DNA of 62,856 nt from Streptomyces mayonensis (GTDB taxonomy: Bacteria > Actinomycetota > Actinomycetes > Streptomycetales > Streptomycetaceae), in contig NZ_JACBYP010000041.1 of the NCBI RefSeq assembly GCF_018982965.1, positions 1 through 62,856 of the forward strand. The letters run 5' to 3'. The notes under the pieces were generated by a model. It did not search any database and was not told where the DNA came from. It saw only the letters and a program-made list of their open reading frames with translations. This document shows, piece after piece, positions 30,432 through 39,729 of this stretch (the first letter of the stretch is position 1; every line of letters starts with the position of its first letter). Position numbers and translations under genes: made by a program.

Positions 30432-31976
30432 TCAGGGTGTGCGGTCCAGCAGGACCACGGCCACGTCGTCCGCCAGTTCGCCGCCGTTCAGCTCGCGGAC
30501 CTCGTTGACGGTCGCCCGCAGCAGCCGTTCGCCCTGCAGGCCCCCGGCGATCTGGCGGCGGACCATCTCCACCATGCCGTCCTGACCGAGCCGCTCCCGG
30601 CCCTCGCCGACGTGCCCCTCGATCAGCCCGTCCGTGTAGAGCATCAGGCTCCACTCCGCACCCAGCTCCACCTGTGTCCGCGGCCAGCGGCCCCCCGGCA
30701 GCAGCCCGAGCGCCGGGCCGTTGTTGTCGTAGGGCAGCAGTCGCGCGGGCGTGCCCGGACCGGCGATCAGCGGGGACGGGTGCCCGGCCAGACACAGGCC
30801 GGCGCTGCGGCCGTCGGGGGCTATGTCGACGGCGCAGAGCGTCGCGAAGATCTCCTCGTCCGCCCGCTCGTGCTCCAGCACCTGCTGCAGCGTGCCGAGC
30901 AGCTCGTCTCCGCAGAGCCCCGCCAGGGTCAGCGCCCGCCAGGCGATCCGCAGCTCCACGCCGAGCGCCGCCTCGTCCGGACCGTGCCCGCAGACATCGC
31001 CGATCATGGCGTGCACGGTGCCGTCCGGGGTGCGTACGACGTCGTAGAAGTCGCCGCCGAGGAGGGCACGGGAGCGACCTGGACGGTAGCGCGCGGCGAA
31101 GTGCAGCGGGGAGCCGGCGAGCAGCGGGGTGGGCAGCAGGCCGCGCTCCAGGCGGCGGTTCTCCTGCGCCCGCAGCCGCCCCTCGGCCAGCCGCCGCTCG
31201 GCCGAGTCGGACCGCTTGCGCTCGACGGCGTAACGGATCGCCCGGCTCAGCAGACGGCCGTCCAGCTCGTCGCGGAACAGGTAGTCCTGGGCGCCCACCG
31301 CCACGGCCTCCGCGCCGCGCTCTGCGTCACTGGAGGAGGTGAGCGCGAGCACGGCGTGCCGGGGCGCCAGCTCCAGCACGTGCCGCAGCACCGCCAGCTC
31401 GTCGGTGCCCTCGCCGTCGTCCTCACCGTCGCCGGCGCCGCTTCCGCTGCCGCCGCCGTTGCCTTCTCCGCCGCCGCCGCCGCGGGCCGGTGCCGGGGCC
31501 GAGAGGGCGAGGTCCAGCAGGATGCAGTGGACGTCGTCGGTCAGCAGTCGCTCGGCCTCGGTGAGGTTGCGCGCGGTACGGACGCGGATCGGTTTGCCGG
31601 CCTGGTCGAGCAGGTCGGGCACGATCGGTGAGCCGCCCGGATCGTCCTCTATCAGCAGCAGCGTCAGGTTGGTGGGGGCGGTGGCGCCGTGGGCGGCGCT
31701 GCTGTCCGGAGTACGGTCCGTGGGCGTACCGGTGCTGATGTTCGTGCCGGTGCCGGTTCCTGTGCCGGTGTTCGTGCTTGTACCTGTGCTTGTGCTTGTG
31801 TCCGTGGGCTTCTCGCGCTTCTCCGTGGGGTGCTCTCGTCGGGTGGTGGGGTGTTCGGCCGGGTTCGTCCCGGACGGGGCCTGTTCCGTGGAAGGGCCGC
31901 TGTCCGGGGACGCGGCGGGCGCCTGACCACACTCCACGGCCGGGATCGCCCTCTGCCGCGGTACGGGTACGGGCAT
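30432..31976 (-). CDS. Receiver-domain PP2C (SpoIIE-type) phosphatase
   Basis: 514 residues from ATG 31976. The N-terminal about 100 residues are low-complexity, with a Thr-Gly-Thr-Ser repeat. A receiver domain (about 105-260) has the acidic pair LLLIEDD and phospho-acceptor Asp in HCILLDLAL, but the usual Lys is Arg (DYLFRDEL), and a Gly-rich insert of about 35 residues follows the Asp. The SpoIIE phosphatase (about 285-510) keeps LLGGDFYDVV, GDVCGHGPDEA and LYTDGLIE. It probably acts on an anti-anti-sigma factor. Confidence 0.85.
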   Translation of the reverse strand: MPVPVPRQRAIPAVECGQAPAASPDSGPSTEQAPSGTNPAEHPTTRREHPTEKREKPTDTSTSTGTSTNTGTGTGTGTNISTGTPTDRTPDSSAAHGATAPTNLTLLLIEDDPGGSPIVPDLLDQAGKPIRVRTARNLTEAERLLTDDVHCILLDLALSAPAPARGGGGGEGNGGGSGSGAGDGEDDGEGTDELAVLRHVLELAPRHAVLALTSSSDAERGAEAVAVGAQDYLFRDELDGRLLSRAIRYAVERKRSDSAERRLAEGRLRAQENRRLERGLLPTPLLAGSPLHFAARYRPGRSRALLGGDFYDVVRTPDGTVHAMIGDVCGHGPDEAALGVELRIAWRALTLAGLCGDELLGTLQQVLEHERADEEIFATLCAVDIAPDGRSAGLCLAGHPSPLIAGPGTPARLLPYDNNGPALGLLPGGRWPRTQVELGAEWSLMLYTDGLIEGHVGEGRERLGQDGMVEMVRRQIAGGLQGERLLRATVNEVRELNGGELADDVAVVLLDRTP

Positions 31977-32344
31977 CGTCTTCGGTTTCCTTCCCTCCCC
32001 CCGAGGGCATGCTGGGGCGAGGGACCTCGACCCACCGACGGGGACCATAGCGGGTGACGCCGCCGCTGCGGAATGGTTCAGGACACGTTGCGCAGCCAAC
32101 GGCCACTGTCATATGCCGCGTTATCCCCCGCAGTTGGACAGGTCGGCCGGGGGGCCGGAATGACGAACGTCACGCGTGGCGCGGCGCCCGGCGTGGACTG
32201 GGTCACGTGGCCCGGCTCACGCGCCGGGCGTTGACGGGTACGGCCCGTCCCGCGGCCTTCGGCTCCGACGCGTGGTCCGGCTCACGCCCTGGGCCGGACC
32301 GGCTCGGCCCGCCCCGCGCACCCGGCTCCGACGCGTGGTCCGCG

Positions 32345-33550
32345 TCAGTCCTCCGGTGCGGATGCCGACGCGGGTTCCTCGTCCGGTCCGGCGGCCTGGT
32401 CGGATCCGGCGGCCTGGTCCGACGCGCCGGCCGGGTCCGGCCGGACCACTCCGAGGATCGGCATCGTGCCCGCCCCCGCGACGGTGATCGAGCGCCCGGG
32501 GCGCGGGGCGTGCACCATCGAGCCGTCGCCCACGTACATGCCGACGTGGCTCGCGTCGTCGAAGTAGATGATCAGGTCGCCGGGGCGCATGTCCTCGACG
32601 CCGACGTGCTCGAGCTGCTTCCACTGCTCCTGCGAGGTGCGGGGGATCGTCTGCCCGGCCGAGACCCAGGCCTGCGAGGTGAGGCCGGAGCAGTCGTACG
32701 ACTTCGGGCCCTCGGCGCCCCACTGGTACGGCTTGCCGATCTGTGCGGTGGCGTACTCGACCGCCTTGCGGCCCTGCTCGGTCGCCGTGTCGTCCAGGTC
32801 CTTCAGGACGCCGGAGCCGAGCCAGGCGGTCTGCGCCTTCTCCTGGGCCGCCCGCTCCAGCTGGGCGAGGCGCTCCTTCTCCTCCTGCTCCAGCTCGGAC
32901 TCCACCTTCTCGGCCGCCGCGATCTGCTTCTCGATCTTCTGCTGGGCGGTGGCCTCGGCCTTGCGGTTCGCCTCCAGCTTCTTGAAGTGGGCGGAGGCGT
33001 CGGCCGCGTAGGTCTTCAGGTCCTCCTGGGCGCGGGTCAGCTCGCCGAGCAGGCCCTTGGTCGCGCGCTGGCCCTGGATCACCCGGCCGGTGCCGTCGAG
33101 GAAGTCCTCGGGGTCGTCGCTCAGCATCAGCTTGGCCTCGTCGGGCAGGCCGCCGGTGCGGTACTGGGCGCGGGCAGCGGCGCCGGCGCGCTCCTTGAGC
33201 CGGTCCAGTTCCTCCTCGCCCTCGACGATCTTCTTGGCCAGCTCGACGATCTCGGCGTTCTGCTTCTCGGCCTTCTCCTCGGCGGCGTTGTACGCGTCCG
33301 TGGCCGACGCCGCCTCGCGGTACAGCTTGTCGAGTTTCTTGCGTACGGCTTCGAGGTCCTTGCCCGACGAGGCGGGGGAGGCCGGGGAGGTGTCCGACGG
33401 CGAGGATTCCGACGGCGAGGACTTTGACGGCGAGGAGGAGGACGAGGGAGTGGGGTCGGCGAACGCCGTACCCGGTGCCGCCAGCACGGTGACCGCGCAG
33501 ACCACGGCGACGGCGGCGGCGGTCGTCAGGCCGTACTTCCCCGTACGCAT
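32345..33550 (-). CDS. Secreted NlpC/P60 peptidoglycan hydrolase with coiled coil
   Basis: 401 residues. The signal peptide (about 1-31) ends AFA-DP. A Ser/Pro linker is followed by a long coiled coil (about 62-240) rich in Glu, Lys and Ala, and the NlpC/P60 domain (about 262-370) with catalytic Cys in SYDCSGLTSQAWV and His in ASHVGMYVG. It resembles RipA/Cwl-type D,L-endopeptidases that cut stem peptides. The C-terminus has an Asp-Gln-Ala repeat. It acts outside the membrane. Confidence 0.9.
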   Translation of the reverse strand: MRTGKYGLTTAAAVAVVCAVTVLAAPGTAFADPTPSSSSSPSKSSPSESSPSDTSPASPASSGKDLEAVRKKLDKLYREAASATDAYNAAEEKAEKQNAEIVELAKKIVEGEEELDRLKERAGAAARAQYRTGGLPDEAKLMLSDDPEDFLDGTGRVIQGQRATKGLLGELTRAQEDLKTYAADASAHFKKLEANRKAEATAQQKIEKQIAAAEKVESELEQEEKERLAQLERAAQEKAQTAWLGSGVLKDLDDTATEQGRKAVEYATAQIGKPYQWGAEGPKSYDCSGLTSQAWVSAGQTIPRTSQEQWKQLEHVGVEDMRPGDLIIYFDDASHVGMYVGDGSMVHAPRPGRSITVAGAGTMPILGVVRPDPAGASDQAAGSDQAAGPDEEPASASAPED

Positions 33551-33731
33551 ACCTCGTCCCCCAAAGGTTGTTAACCGTCGGTAACTTAGGCCGTCCGGGG
33601 ATCGTGCCACGCCGGCGCGGAAAGCGACAGAGGCCGTGATTTCCTCCGGCTTCCTCCGCTCCTGCCGCGCCGTACGACGATTCCCCCTGCTGTGTGACGA
33701 ACGTCGCACCGAGATCGTTCCCGACTCCCGG

Positions 33732-34547
33732 TCATGCGCGCGGCGCCAACGCCTCCCACGCCACCGTCACTTCGCCCTGACGCCACCGCGCCGGCCCGTC
33801 GGTCACCGGCCAGCCGGACGTCAGGTCGCGCACGGCCCGCATCCAGCGCTGGCGGGCGCCGTAGGAGGCGTAGGGCGCGGCGGCGGCCCAGGCGCGGTCG
33901 AAGTCGCGCAGGAAGGCGTGCACGGGCTCACCGGGGACATTCCGGTGGATCAGCGCCTTCGGCAGCCGCTCGGCCAGGTCGGAGGGGCGGTCCAGGGAGC
34001 CGAGCCGCGTCGCGAGGGTCACCGTGCGCGGCCCCTCGGGGCCGAGGGCGACCCACACGTGCCGGCGTCCGATCTCGTCGCAGGTGCCCTCGACCAGGAG
34101 CCCGCCGCGCGAGTGCTCCGACGCCGGCGCGAGCCGTGCGCACAGCCGTTGCCAGACGGCGGCGACCTCGGTCTCGTCGTACTGGCGCAGCACGTTCGCC
34201 GCGCGGATCAGCAGTGGAGGGCGGGAGACGGGGACCTCGAAGCCGCCGTGCCGGAAATCGAGCCCCGCGCGGGCGTACGGTTCGGCCGCCGACACGCGGG
34301 CCGGATCGATCTCGACGCCCACCACGCGCGCGTGCGGTGCGACCTCGCGCAGCCGGCCCAGCAGTTCGACGGCCGTCCAGGGGGCGGCGCCGTAGCCGAG
34401 GTCGACGGCGACGGGGTCGGCGGCGCGGCGGAGCTCGGCGCCGTGGACGGCCGCGATCCAGCGGTCCATGCGGCGCAGGCGGTTCGGATTCGTCGTCCCG
34501 CGTGTGACCGTGCCCACGGGGCGAAGGGCGGTGGCGCGGGCTGGCAT
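33732..34547 (-). CDS. SAM-dependent methyltransferase, class I
   Basis: 271 residues. Motif I is AVDLGYGAAPWTAVELLGRL (about 48-67), followed by VVGVEIDPARV (acidic end of strand 2) and a C-terminal half without known catalytic signatures. The substrate is unknown. TACCCT lies 7 bases before the ATG at 34547, so the start is probably leaderless. It is divergent from mshA across 309 bases that hold a 16-bp repeat. Confidence 0.8.
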   Translation of the reverse strand: MPARATALRPVGTVTRGTTNPNRLRRMDRWIAAVHGAELRRAADPVAVDLGYGAAPWTAVELLGRLREVAPHARVVGVEIDPARVSAAEPYARAGLDFRHGGFEVPVSRPPLLIRAANVLRQYDETEVAAVWQRLCARLAPASEHSRGGLLVEGTCDEIGRRHVWVALGPEGPRTVTLATRLGSLDRPSDLAERLPKALIHRNVPGEPVHAFLRDFDRAWAAAAPYASYGARQRWMRAVRDLTSGWPVTDGPARWRQGEVTVAWEALAPRA

Positions 34548-34608
34548 GCCTCCGAGGGTATGCCGGGGCGGAGGGTGGCCGCCGGTGGGCATCCCCGCGC
34601 GGAACGGT

Positions 34609-34640
34609 GGTACCCGACCTCCGCGGTACCCGACCTCCGC
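34609..34640. repeat. Perfect tandem 16-bp repeat in the mshA upstream region
   Basis: GGTACCCGACCTCCGC occurs twice in immediate succession in the gap 34548-34856. The gap also must hold the promoters of the divergent methyltransferase and mshA genes; no other gene is visible in it. Confidence 0.8.
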
Positions 34641-34856
34641 GTGGAGCCGCCATGGCCGCCGTGGAAACGACATGGCGGGTTCCGGGGGGGACTGGAACCG
34701 GGACCCGTCCGGCCCTCGAACGGTTGAGCGACCGGCGGTAATGATTCGGCAAAGACCGGAAAACCGGAATGGAGCATGCCCCGTCCGGCGTTCCCACCTC
34801 CTGGAGGGCCGTGATCGTCCTCCACCCGGCATGCCCGCAGCGAGGAGGAACGGCTC

Positions 34857-36242
34857 GTGAGCCAGTACGTCAGCAGGCTGGGACGTCGCTCACCGACGGC
34901 TGGCCCCCGGCTCCGGCTGCCGCGCAGGCCCCGCCGGGTGGCCATGCTCTCCGTACACACCTCACCGCTGCACCAGCCCGGCACCGGCGACGCCGGCGGC
35001 ATGAACGTCTACATCGTCGAGCTCGCCCAGCGCCTCGCCGACATCAACATCGAGGTCGAGATCTTCACGCGGGCCACCACCGCGGCCCTCCCGCCCTCCG
35101 TCGAGCTGACCCCCGGCGTCCTGGTCCGGCACGTCGACGCCGGTCCGTACGAGGGCCTGGCCAAGGAGGAACTGCCCGCCCAGCTGTGCGCCTTCACGCA
35201 CGGCGTGATGCAGGCCTGGGCCGGACACCGGCCCGGTCACTACGACCTGGTCCACTCCCACTACTGGCTCTCCGGCCACGTCGGATGGCTCGCCGCCGAG
35301 CGCTGGGGCGCGCCCCTCGTGCACGCCATGCACACCATGGCCAAGGTCAAGAACGCCAACCTGGCCGACGGCGACACACCCGAGCCGGCCGCCCGCGTCA
35401 TCGGTGAGACCCAGGTCGTCGCCGCCTCCGACCGGCTGATCGCCAACACGGAGGAGGAGGCCGACGAACTCGTCCGGCACTACGCCGCGGACCCCGCGAA
35501 GGTCGCCGTGGTGCACCCCGGCGTGAACCTCGACCGCTTCCGCCCCTTCCCCAGGGGCGCCATCCCCGGACCCGGCCAGCACGGCAACGCCCGTGCCGCC
35601 GCCCGCGCCCGCCTCGGCCTGCCGCAGGACGCGCTGATCCCGCTCTTCGCCGGGCGCATACAGCCCCTGAAGGCCCCCGACATCCTGCTGCGCGCCGTCG
35701 CCGTACTCCTCGACGAACGCCCCGAACTGCGCTCCCGCATCGTCGTCCCCGTCGTCGGCGGCCCGAGCGGCAGCGGCCTCGCCAAGCCGGAGGGCCTGCA
35801 GAAGCTCGCCGCGCGGCTCGGCATCGCCGACGTCGTACGCTTCCGGCCGCCGGTCGGGCAGGAGCAGCTCGCCGACTGGTTCCGGGCGGCGTCCGTGCTG
35901 GTCATGCCGTCCTACAGCGAGTCCTTCGGGCTGGTCGCCATAGAGGCCCAGGCGGCCGGCACCCCGGTGCTCGCCGCGGCGGTCGGCGGCCTCCCGGTCG
36001 CCGTGCGCGACGGACACACCGGCCGCCTGGTGCGGGGCCACGATCCGGCCGAGTACGCGCGCGTGCTGCGCGATTTCGCCGACAACCCCGAGCTGACGCC
36101 CCGCATGGGCGACGCGGCCGCCCGGCACGCCCAGTCCTTCGGCTGGGACAGCGCCGCCGCGGCCACGGCCGACGTCTACACGGCCGCGATCCAGGCCCAC
36201 CGGGAGGCCCAGCGGGGTCGCGTACGCTCGCACCATGGCTGA
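34857..36242 (+). CDS. mshA: D-inositol-3-phosphate glycosyltransferase (mycothiol)
   Basis: 461 residues, GTG start with GAGGAGG upstream. GT-B fold, GT4 family: PGTGDAGGMNVYIVELA near residue 41, HSHYWLSG, TMAKVKN, and the donor-side FAGRIQPLKAPD and VVMPSYSESFGLVAIEAQAAG blocks. It joins UDP-GlcNAc to 1L-myo-inositol 1-phosphate, the first step of mycothiol synthesis. The next gene starts 8 bases before its stop. Confidence 0.95.
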   Translation: MSQYVSRLGRRSPTAGPRLRLPRRPRRVAMLSVHTSPLHQPGTGDAGGMNVYIVELAQRLADINIEVEIFTRATTAALPPSVELTPGVLVRHVDAGPYEGLAKEELPAQLCAFTHGVMQAWAGHRPGHYDLVHSHYWLSGHVGWLAAERWGAPLVHAMHTMAKVKNANLADGDTPEPAARVIGETQVVAASDRLIANTEEEADELVRHYAADPAKVAVVHPGVNLDRFRPFPRGAIPGPGQHGNARAAARARLGLPQDALIPLFAGRIQPLKAPDILLRAVAVLLDERPELRSRIVVPVVGGPSGSGLAKPEGLQKLAARLGIADVVRFRPPVGQEQLADWFRAASVLVMPSYSESFGLVAIEAQAAGTPVLAAAVGGLPVAVRDGHTGRLVRGHDPAEYARVLRDFADNPELTPRMGDAAARHAQSFGWDSAAAATADVYTAAIQAHREAQRGRVRSHHG

Positions 36243-36780
36243 GGCAGGACGTAGGGCGGCGCAGAAGGCTTCGCAGAACGCTGGTCCGACGACGGCGGCG
36301 GCGCAGGTCCTCGAGGAGGCGCTGAAGGACGCCGGGCTGGAGTGGGAGAGCCCCGAACCCGGCAACTTCGTCGTCAAGCTCCCCGGCACCCGCAAGCTCT
36401 CGACGACGGTCTCCCTCCTGGTCGGACGCCACTCCCTCTCCCTCAACGCCTTCGTCGTCCGCCACCCCGACGAGAACGAACCGGCCGTCCACCGCTGGCT
36501 CCTGGAGCGCAACCTCAAGCTCTACGGCATCGCGTACGCCGTCGACCGCCTCGGCGACGTCTACGTCACCGCCAAGCTCCCCCTGGCCGCCGTCACCCCC
36601 GACGAGATCGACCGCCTCCTCGGCCAGGTACTGGAGGCCGCCGACGGCGCCTTCAACAGCCTGCTGGAGCTGGGTTTCGCCTCCGCCATCCGCAAGGAGC
36701 ACGCGTGGCGCACCGCGCGCGGCGAGTCGACCCGCAACCTGGAGGCGTTCCAGCACCTGATCGAGCGCGGCGGGGACTGA
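36235..36780 (+). CDS. YbjN-domain protein
   Basis: 181 residues. VLEEALKDAGLEWE at the start and FVVKLPGTRKLSTTVSLLVG, then FVVRHPDENEPAVHRWLLER and RLGDVYVTAKLPL are the YbjN/type III secretion chaperone-like fold. E. coli YbjN is a stress-related protein. It overlaps mshA by 8 bases and is cotranscribed with it. The function is not known. Confidence 0.87.
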   Translation: MAEAGRRAAQKASQNAGPTTAAAQVLEEALKDAGLEWESPEPGNFVVKLPGTRKLSTTVSLLVGRHSLSLNAFVVRHPDENEPAVHRWLLERNLKLYGIAYAVDRLGDVYVTAKLPLAAVTPDEIDRLLGQVLEAADGAFNSLLELGFASAIRKEHAWRTARGESTRNLEAFQHLIERGGD

Positions 36781-36790
36781 GGACCTGCCT

Positions 36791-37615
36791 CTAGCGGACC
36801 CCGGGGCCGCCACTGCCGCGGTACCGCCCCGGAGTGACCCCGACCAGCCTCTTGAAGTGCCGGGTCAGATGGGCCTGGTCGTAGAACCCGGTGGCGCCGG
36901 CGACGTCCGCCACGGGCCGCCCCGCCAGCAGCAGCCGCCGGGCCCGGTCGACGCGGCGGGACATCAGATACTGGTGCGGCGCGATCCCGTAGGCGCCGCT
37001 GAAGGCCCGTACCAGGTGGGCGGGGTGAGCGGACACGAGCACGGCCGCCTCCTCCAGCCCGATCCCGGCGACGACCCGCTCGTCGAGCAACTCCCGCAGC
37101 CGCCGCGCGAGCACGGGATCCCGCCGCACGGCACCCGCGTCGTCGCCCCGGTGCCGCAGGTGCCGGTGCAGCCGCTCACCGATCAGCGTCAGCCGGCTCT
37201 CCGCCTCCAGCTCCTCGCCCGGGAGGGCGAGCGCGGCGTGCAGTTGCCCCACCCGCCGCCGCAGCACCGGGTCCCGCAGGTCGGGGCCGTCGACGGCGGG
37301 CCCGATCAGATCGTCGCCGAGGCGGGAGGCGTCCAGGTACAGGACGCGCTTGCGGAAGCCGTCCGGGGTGGCGGGGGAGCCGTTGTGCGGCACGTGCGGC
37401 GGCAGCAGCGACACCGTGTCGTGCGGCGTACCGTGCTCGTGCCGGTCCAGGTCGTACCGTACGGCGCCGTCGTCGACGATGAGCAGCGTCCAGGCGTCGT
37501 GGACGTGCATCGGATAGGCGTACTCGGTGTAGTGGGCGTGGAAGACCTCGACGACGCCCGGCACGCGGGGTCGCCAGGCGGACACGTTCCGCTGGTCGTT
37601 CCGCTGGCGGGCCAT
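36791..37615 (-). CDS. AraC-family regulator (cupin sensor)
   Basis: 274 residues. The N-terminal cupin (about 20-110) includes HAHYTEYAYPMHVHDAWTLL; two HTH motifs are at the C-terminus (GIGLEEAAVLVSAHPAHLVR and GFYDQAHLTRHFKRLVGVTP). TACGTT lies 6 bases before the ATG with no ribosome-binding site, which indicates leaderless translation. It is divergent from DUF2000, a pair I recall as common, so it probably controls that gene. Confidence 0.85.
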   Translation of the reverse strand: MARQRNDQRNVSAWRPRVPGVVEVFHAHYTEYAYPMHVHDAWTLLIVDDGAVRYDLDRHEHGTPHDTVSLLPPHVPHNGSPATPDGFRKRVLYLDASRLGDDLIGPAVDGPDLRDPVLRRRVGQLHAALALPGEELEAESRLTLIGERLHRHLRHRGDDAGAVRRDPVLARRLRELLDERVVAGIGLEEAAVLVSAHPAHLVRAFSGAYGIAPHQYLMSRRVDRARRLLLAGRPVADVAGATGFYDQAHLTRHFKRLVGVTPGRYRGSGGPGVR

Positions 37616-37664
37616 GCAAAAAACGTACAAGACGGAGCGGAGTCCGGGGCGGCAGTCTCACGGT

Positions 37665-38129
37665 ATGACCACGCACGAGCAGGCCCCCGCGGTCCCCGCA
37701 GAACCCGGGGCCGCCCCCATCCGCTTCGACACCAAGATCGCCGTCCTGCTGCGCGAGGACCTGGAGACCTGGCAGCGGCTCAACGTCACAGCCTTCCTGG
37801 TCAGCGGCCTGAGCAACCAGTTCCCCGAACTCATCGGGGAGCCGTACGAGGACGCGGACGCCGTCGGCTACCTGCCGATGTTCCGCCAGCCGGTACTGGT
37901 CTTCGAGGGTACGAAGGAGACGCTGACCAACGCCCACGCGCGCGTGCTGTCCCGTGCCCTGCCCCGCGCCCTGTTCACGTCCGACCTCTTCGGCACGGGC
38001 AACGACCGCGACAACCGGGCCGCGGTCAGGGCCGTGCCGACGGCGGAGCTGGACCTGGTGGGCCTCGCCGTGCACGGCCCGAAGAACGCGGTGGACAAGG
38101 TCCTGAAGGGCGCGCGGATGCACCCGTGA
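37665..38129 (+). CDS. DUF2000 family protein
   Basis: 154 residues: FDTKIAVLLREDLETWQRLN, VTAFLVSGL, GYLPMFRQPVLVFEG and the AVPTAELDLVGLAVHGP end. DUF2000 proteins have a peptidyl-tRNA-hydrolase-like fold; no activity is known. It is divergent from the AraC gene with 49 bases between. Confidence 0.84.
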   Translation: MTTHEQAPAVPAEPGAAPIRFDTKIAVLLREDLETWQRLNVTAFLVSGLSNQFPELIGEPYEDADAVGYLPMFRQPVLVFEGTKETLTNAHARVLSRALPRALFTSDLFGTGNDRDNRAAVRAVPTAELDLVGLAVHGPKNAVDKVLKGARMHP

Positions 38130-38157
38130 GGGGGCGGGGCCGGCGCAGGGGGCGCGG

Positions 38158-39471
38158 TCAGAGGGCGCCGACCCTGCCGTCGTCCGCACCCTCGGCCGCC
38201 GGCCCGGAAGCCTCACCGGCGGCGGTCACGGCGGTCACGGCGGTGACGGCGACGGCGGGCGTCTCGTCCGGCAGCCCCCGCATGAGCGCCCAGTACCCGG
38301 CCGCGGCCACCGTACCGACGACGGCGCAGATCCCCCACAGCCACTCGGCGCCCCAGCGGTCGATGACGAAGCCGGACATCAGCGGGGCGACGAGGGCGGC
38401 GACGGCCCAGGACATGGTGTACATGCCCTGGTAGCGCCCGCGCCCCTGCACGGGGGAGAGGCGGACGACGAGCCCGGTCTGGGTCGGGGCGTTGACGATC
38501 TCGGCCAGCGTCCACACGCACACGGTCAGGGCGAAGACGCCGACCGACCCGGCGAAGGCGGTCAGCCCGAACCCGTACCCCGCCAGCAGCGACGAGACGA
38601 CGAGCAGCAGCCGCGGGTCGCGGTGCTCGATGAACCGGGTGACGGGAATCTGCAGTACGACGATCAGCACCCCGTTGACGGCGATGGCCATCCCGAAGTC
38701 TGCGGGCGTGAACCCGGCCTCGCCCATGGCGACCGGCAGCCCCAGATACCCCTGCTGGAAGATCACGGCCACGAGGAACGACAGCCCGACCACACTCATG
38801 TACCGCCCGTCGCGCACCACGGTCCACAGGGACACGGCGGCGGATCCGGCGCCGAGGTCGGCGACCTCCGCCTCCACCGGCCGCGACTCGGGCAGCTTCA
38901 CGAACACGAGAACCGCGCAGACCAGCGTCATCGCGGCCTCGATCAGGAACCCGGCGAGATAGCTGTACTCGGCGATGAACCCGGCGCCCGCGGACGAGAC
39001 GGCGAAACCGAGGTTGATGGCCCAGTAGTTGAGCGAGAACGCCCGGATACGGTCCTCGGGCCGCACGATGTCCGCCATCATCGCCTGCACGGCCGGCCGG
39101 GAGGCGTTGCTGGCCATGCCGACCAGGAAGGCGACGGCGGCGATGGCGACGGGGTCCCGCACGAATCCGAGCAGCGCGACCGACAGCGCGGTGGAGACCT
39201 GCGCCACGAGCAGGGTCGGCCGCCGCCCCAGCCGGTCGGTCATCACCCCGGCTCCCACCGACGACACGACCCCGCCGAGCCCGTGCAGCGCGGCGACGAG
39301 ACCGGCGTACGAGGCGGAGTAACCACGGTCGATGGTCAGGTACAGCGCCATGAAGGTGGCGACGAAGGCACCGAGCCGGTTGACGAGCGTGCTGGCCCAC
39401 AGCCACCAGAACGCGCGCGGCAGCCCGGACACGGACTCACTCAGGGCACGCCTGAGACCGACGACTGACAT
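38158..39471 (-). CDS. MFS transporter (drug/metabolite efflux type)
   Basis: 437 residues, 12 predicted transmembrane helices. The MFS A-motif between TM2 and TM3 is visible as GVMTDRLGRRPTLLV near residue 80. A poly-(Ala-Val-Thr) tail (AVTAVTAVTAAG) and acidic end are encoded by triplet repeats. The substrate is unknown. It converges on DUF2000. Confidence 0.87.
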   Translation of the reverse strand: MSVVGLRRALSESVSGLPRAFWWLWASTLVNRLGAFVATFMALYLTIDRGYSASYAGLVAALHGLGGVVSSVGAGVMTDRLGRRPTLLVAQVSTALSVALLGFVRDPVAIAAVAFLVGMASNASRPAVQAMMADIVRPEDRIRAFSLNYWAINLGFAVSSAGAGFIAEYSYLAGFLIEAAMTLVCAVLVFVKLPESRPVEAEVADLGAGSAAVSLWTVVRDGRYMSVVGLSFLVAVIFQQGYLGLPVAMGEAGFTPADFGMAIAVNGVLIVVLQIPVTRFIEHRDPRLLLVVSSLLAGYGFGLTAFAGSVGVFALTVCVWTLAEIVNAPTQTGLVVRLSPVQGRGRYQGMYTMSWAVAALVAPLMSGFVIDRWGAEWLWGICAVVGTVAAAGYWALMRGLPDETPAVAVTAVTAVTAAGEASGPAAEGADDGRVGAL

Positions 39472-39622
39472 GGAACCCCCGTGCGGACGTACACGACGCA
39501 CCCCGGCGCCGTGCAGATGTAAGCGGTGTAAGCGGCGAATGCCGCAAGCACAACTTACAAACGCACCCCTCCGGGAGCCACTCGATTAACACTTCCCGTC
39601 AACCGTCCGCGCCCCGACCGCT

Positions 39623-39701
39623 CGGAGCGCTGGGCAGGACGGTCGGGGCGACCGCCCGGAGCGGTGGGCAGGACGGTCGAGGTGACCGCCCGGAGCGGTG
39701 G
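39623..39701. repeat. 34-bp tandem repeat (2.3 copies) upstream of gpmA
   Basis: Units at 39623-39656 and 39657-39690 match in 31 of 34 bases and begin CGGAGCG; the first 11 bases of a third copy follow. The repeat ends 16 bases before the -10 box of gpmA and therefore covers its -35 region. Confidence 0.85.
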
Positions 39702-39729
39702 CCGGGCCCCTTGGATTACGCTCGGACCC

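Noticed and set aside
30309..31631. A 440-codon plus-strand frame opposite the PP2C gene
   Set aside because: The minus-strand protein has receiver and SpoIIE motifs; this one does not.
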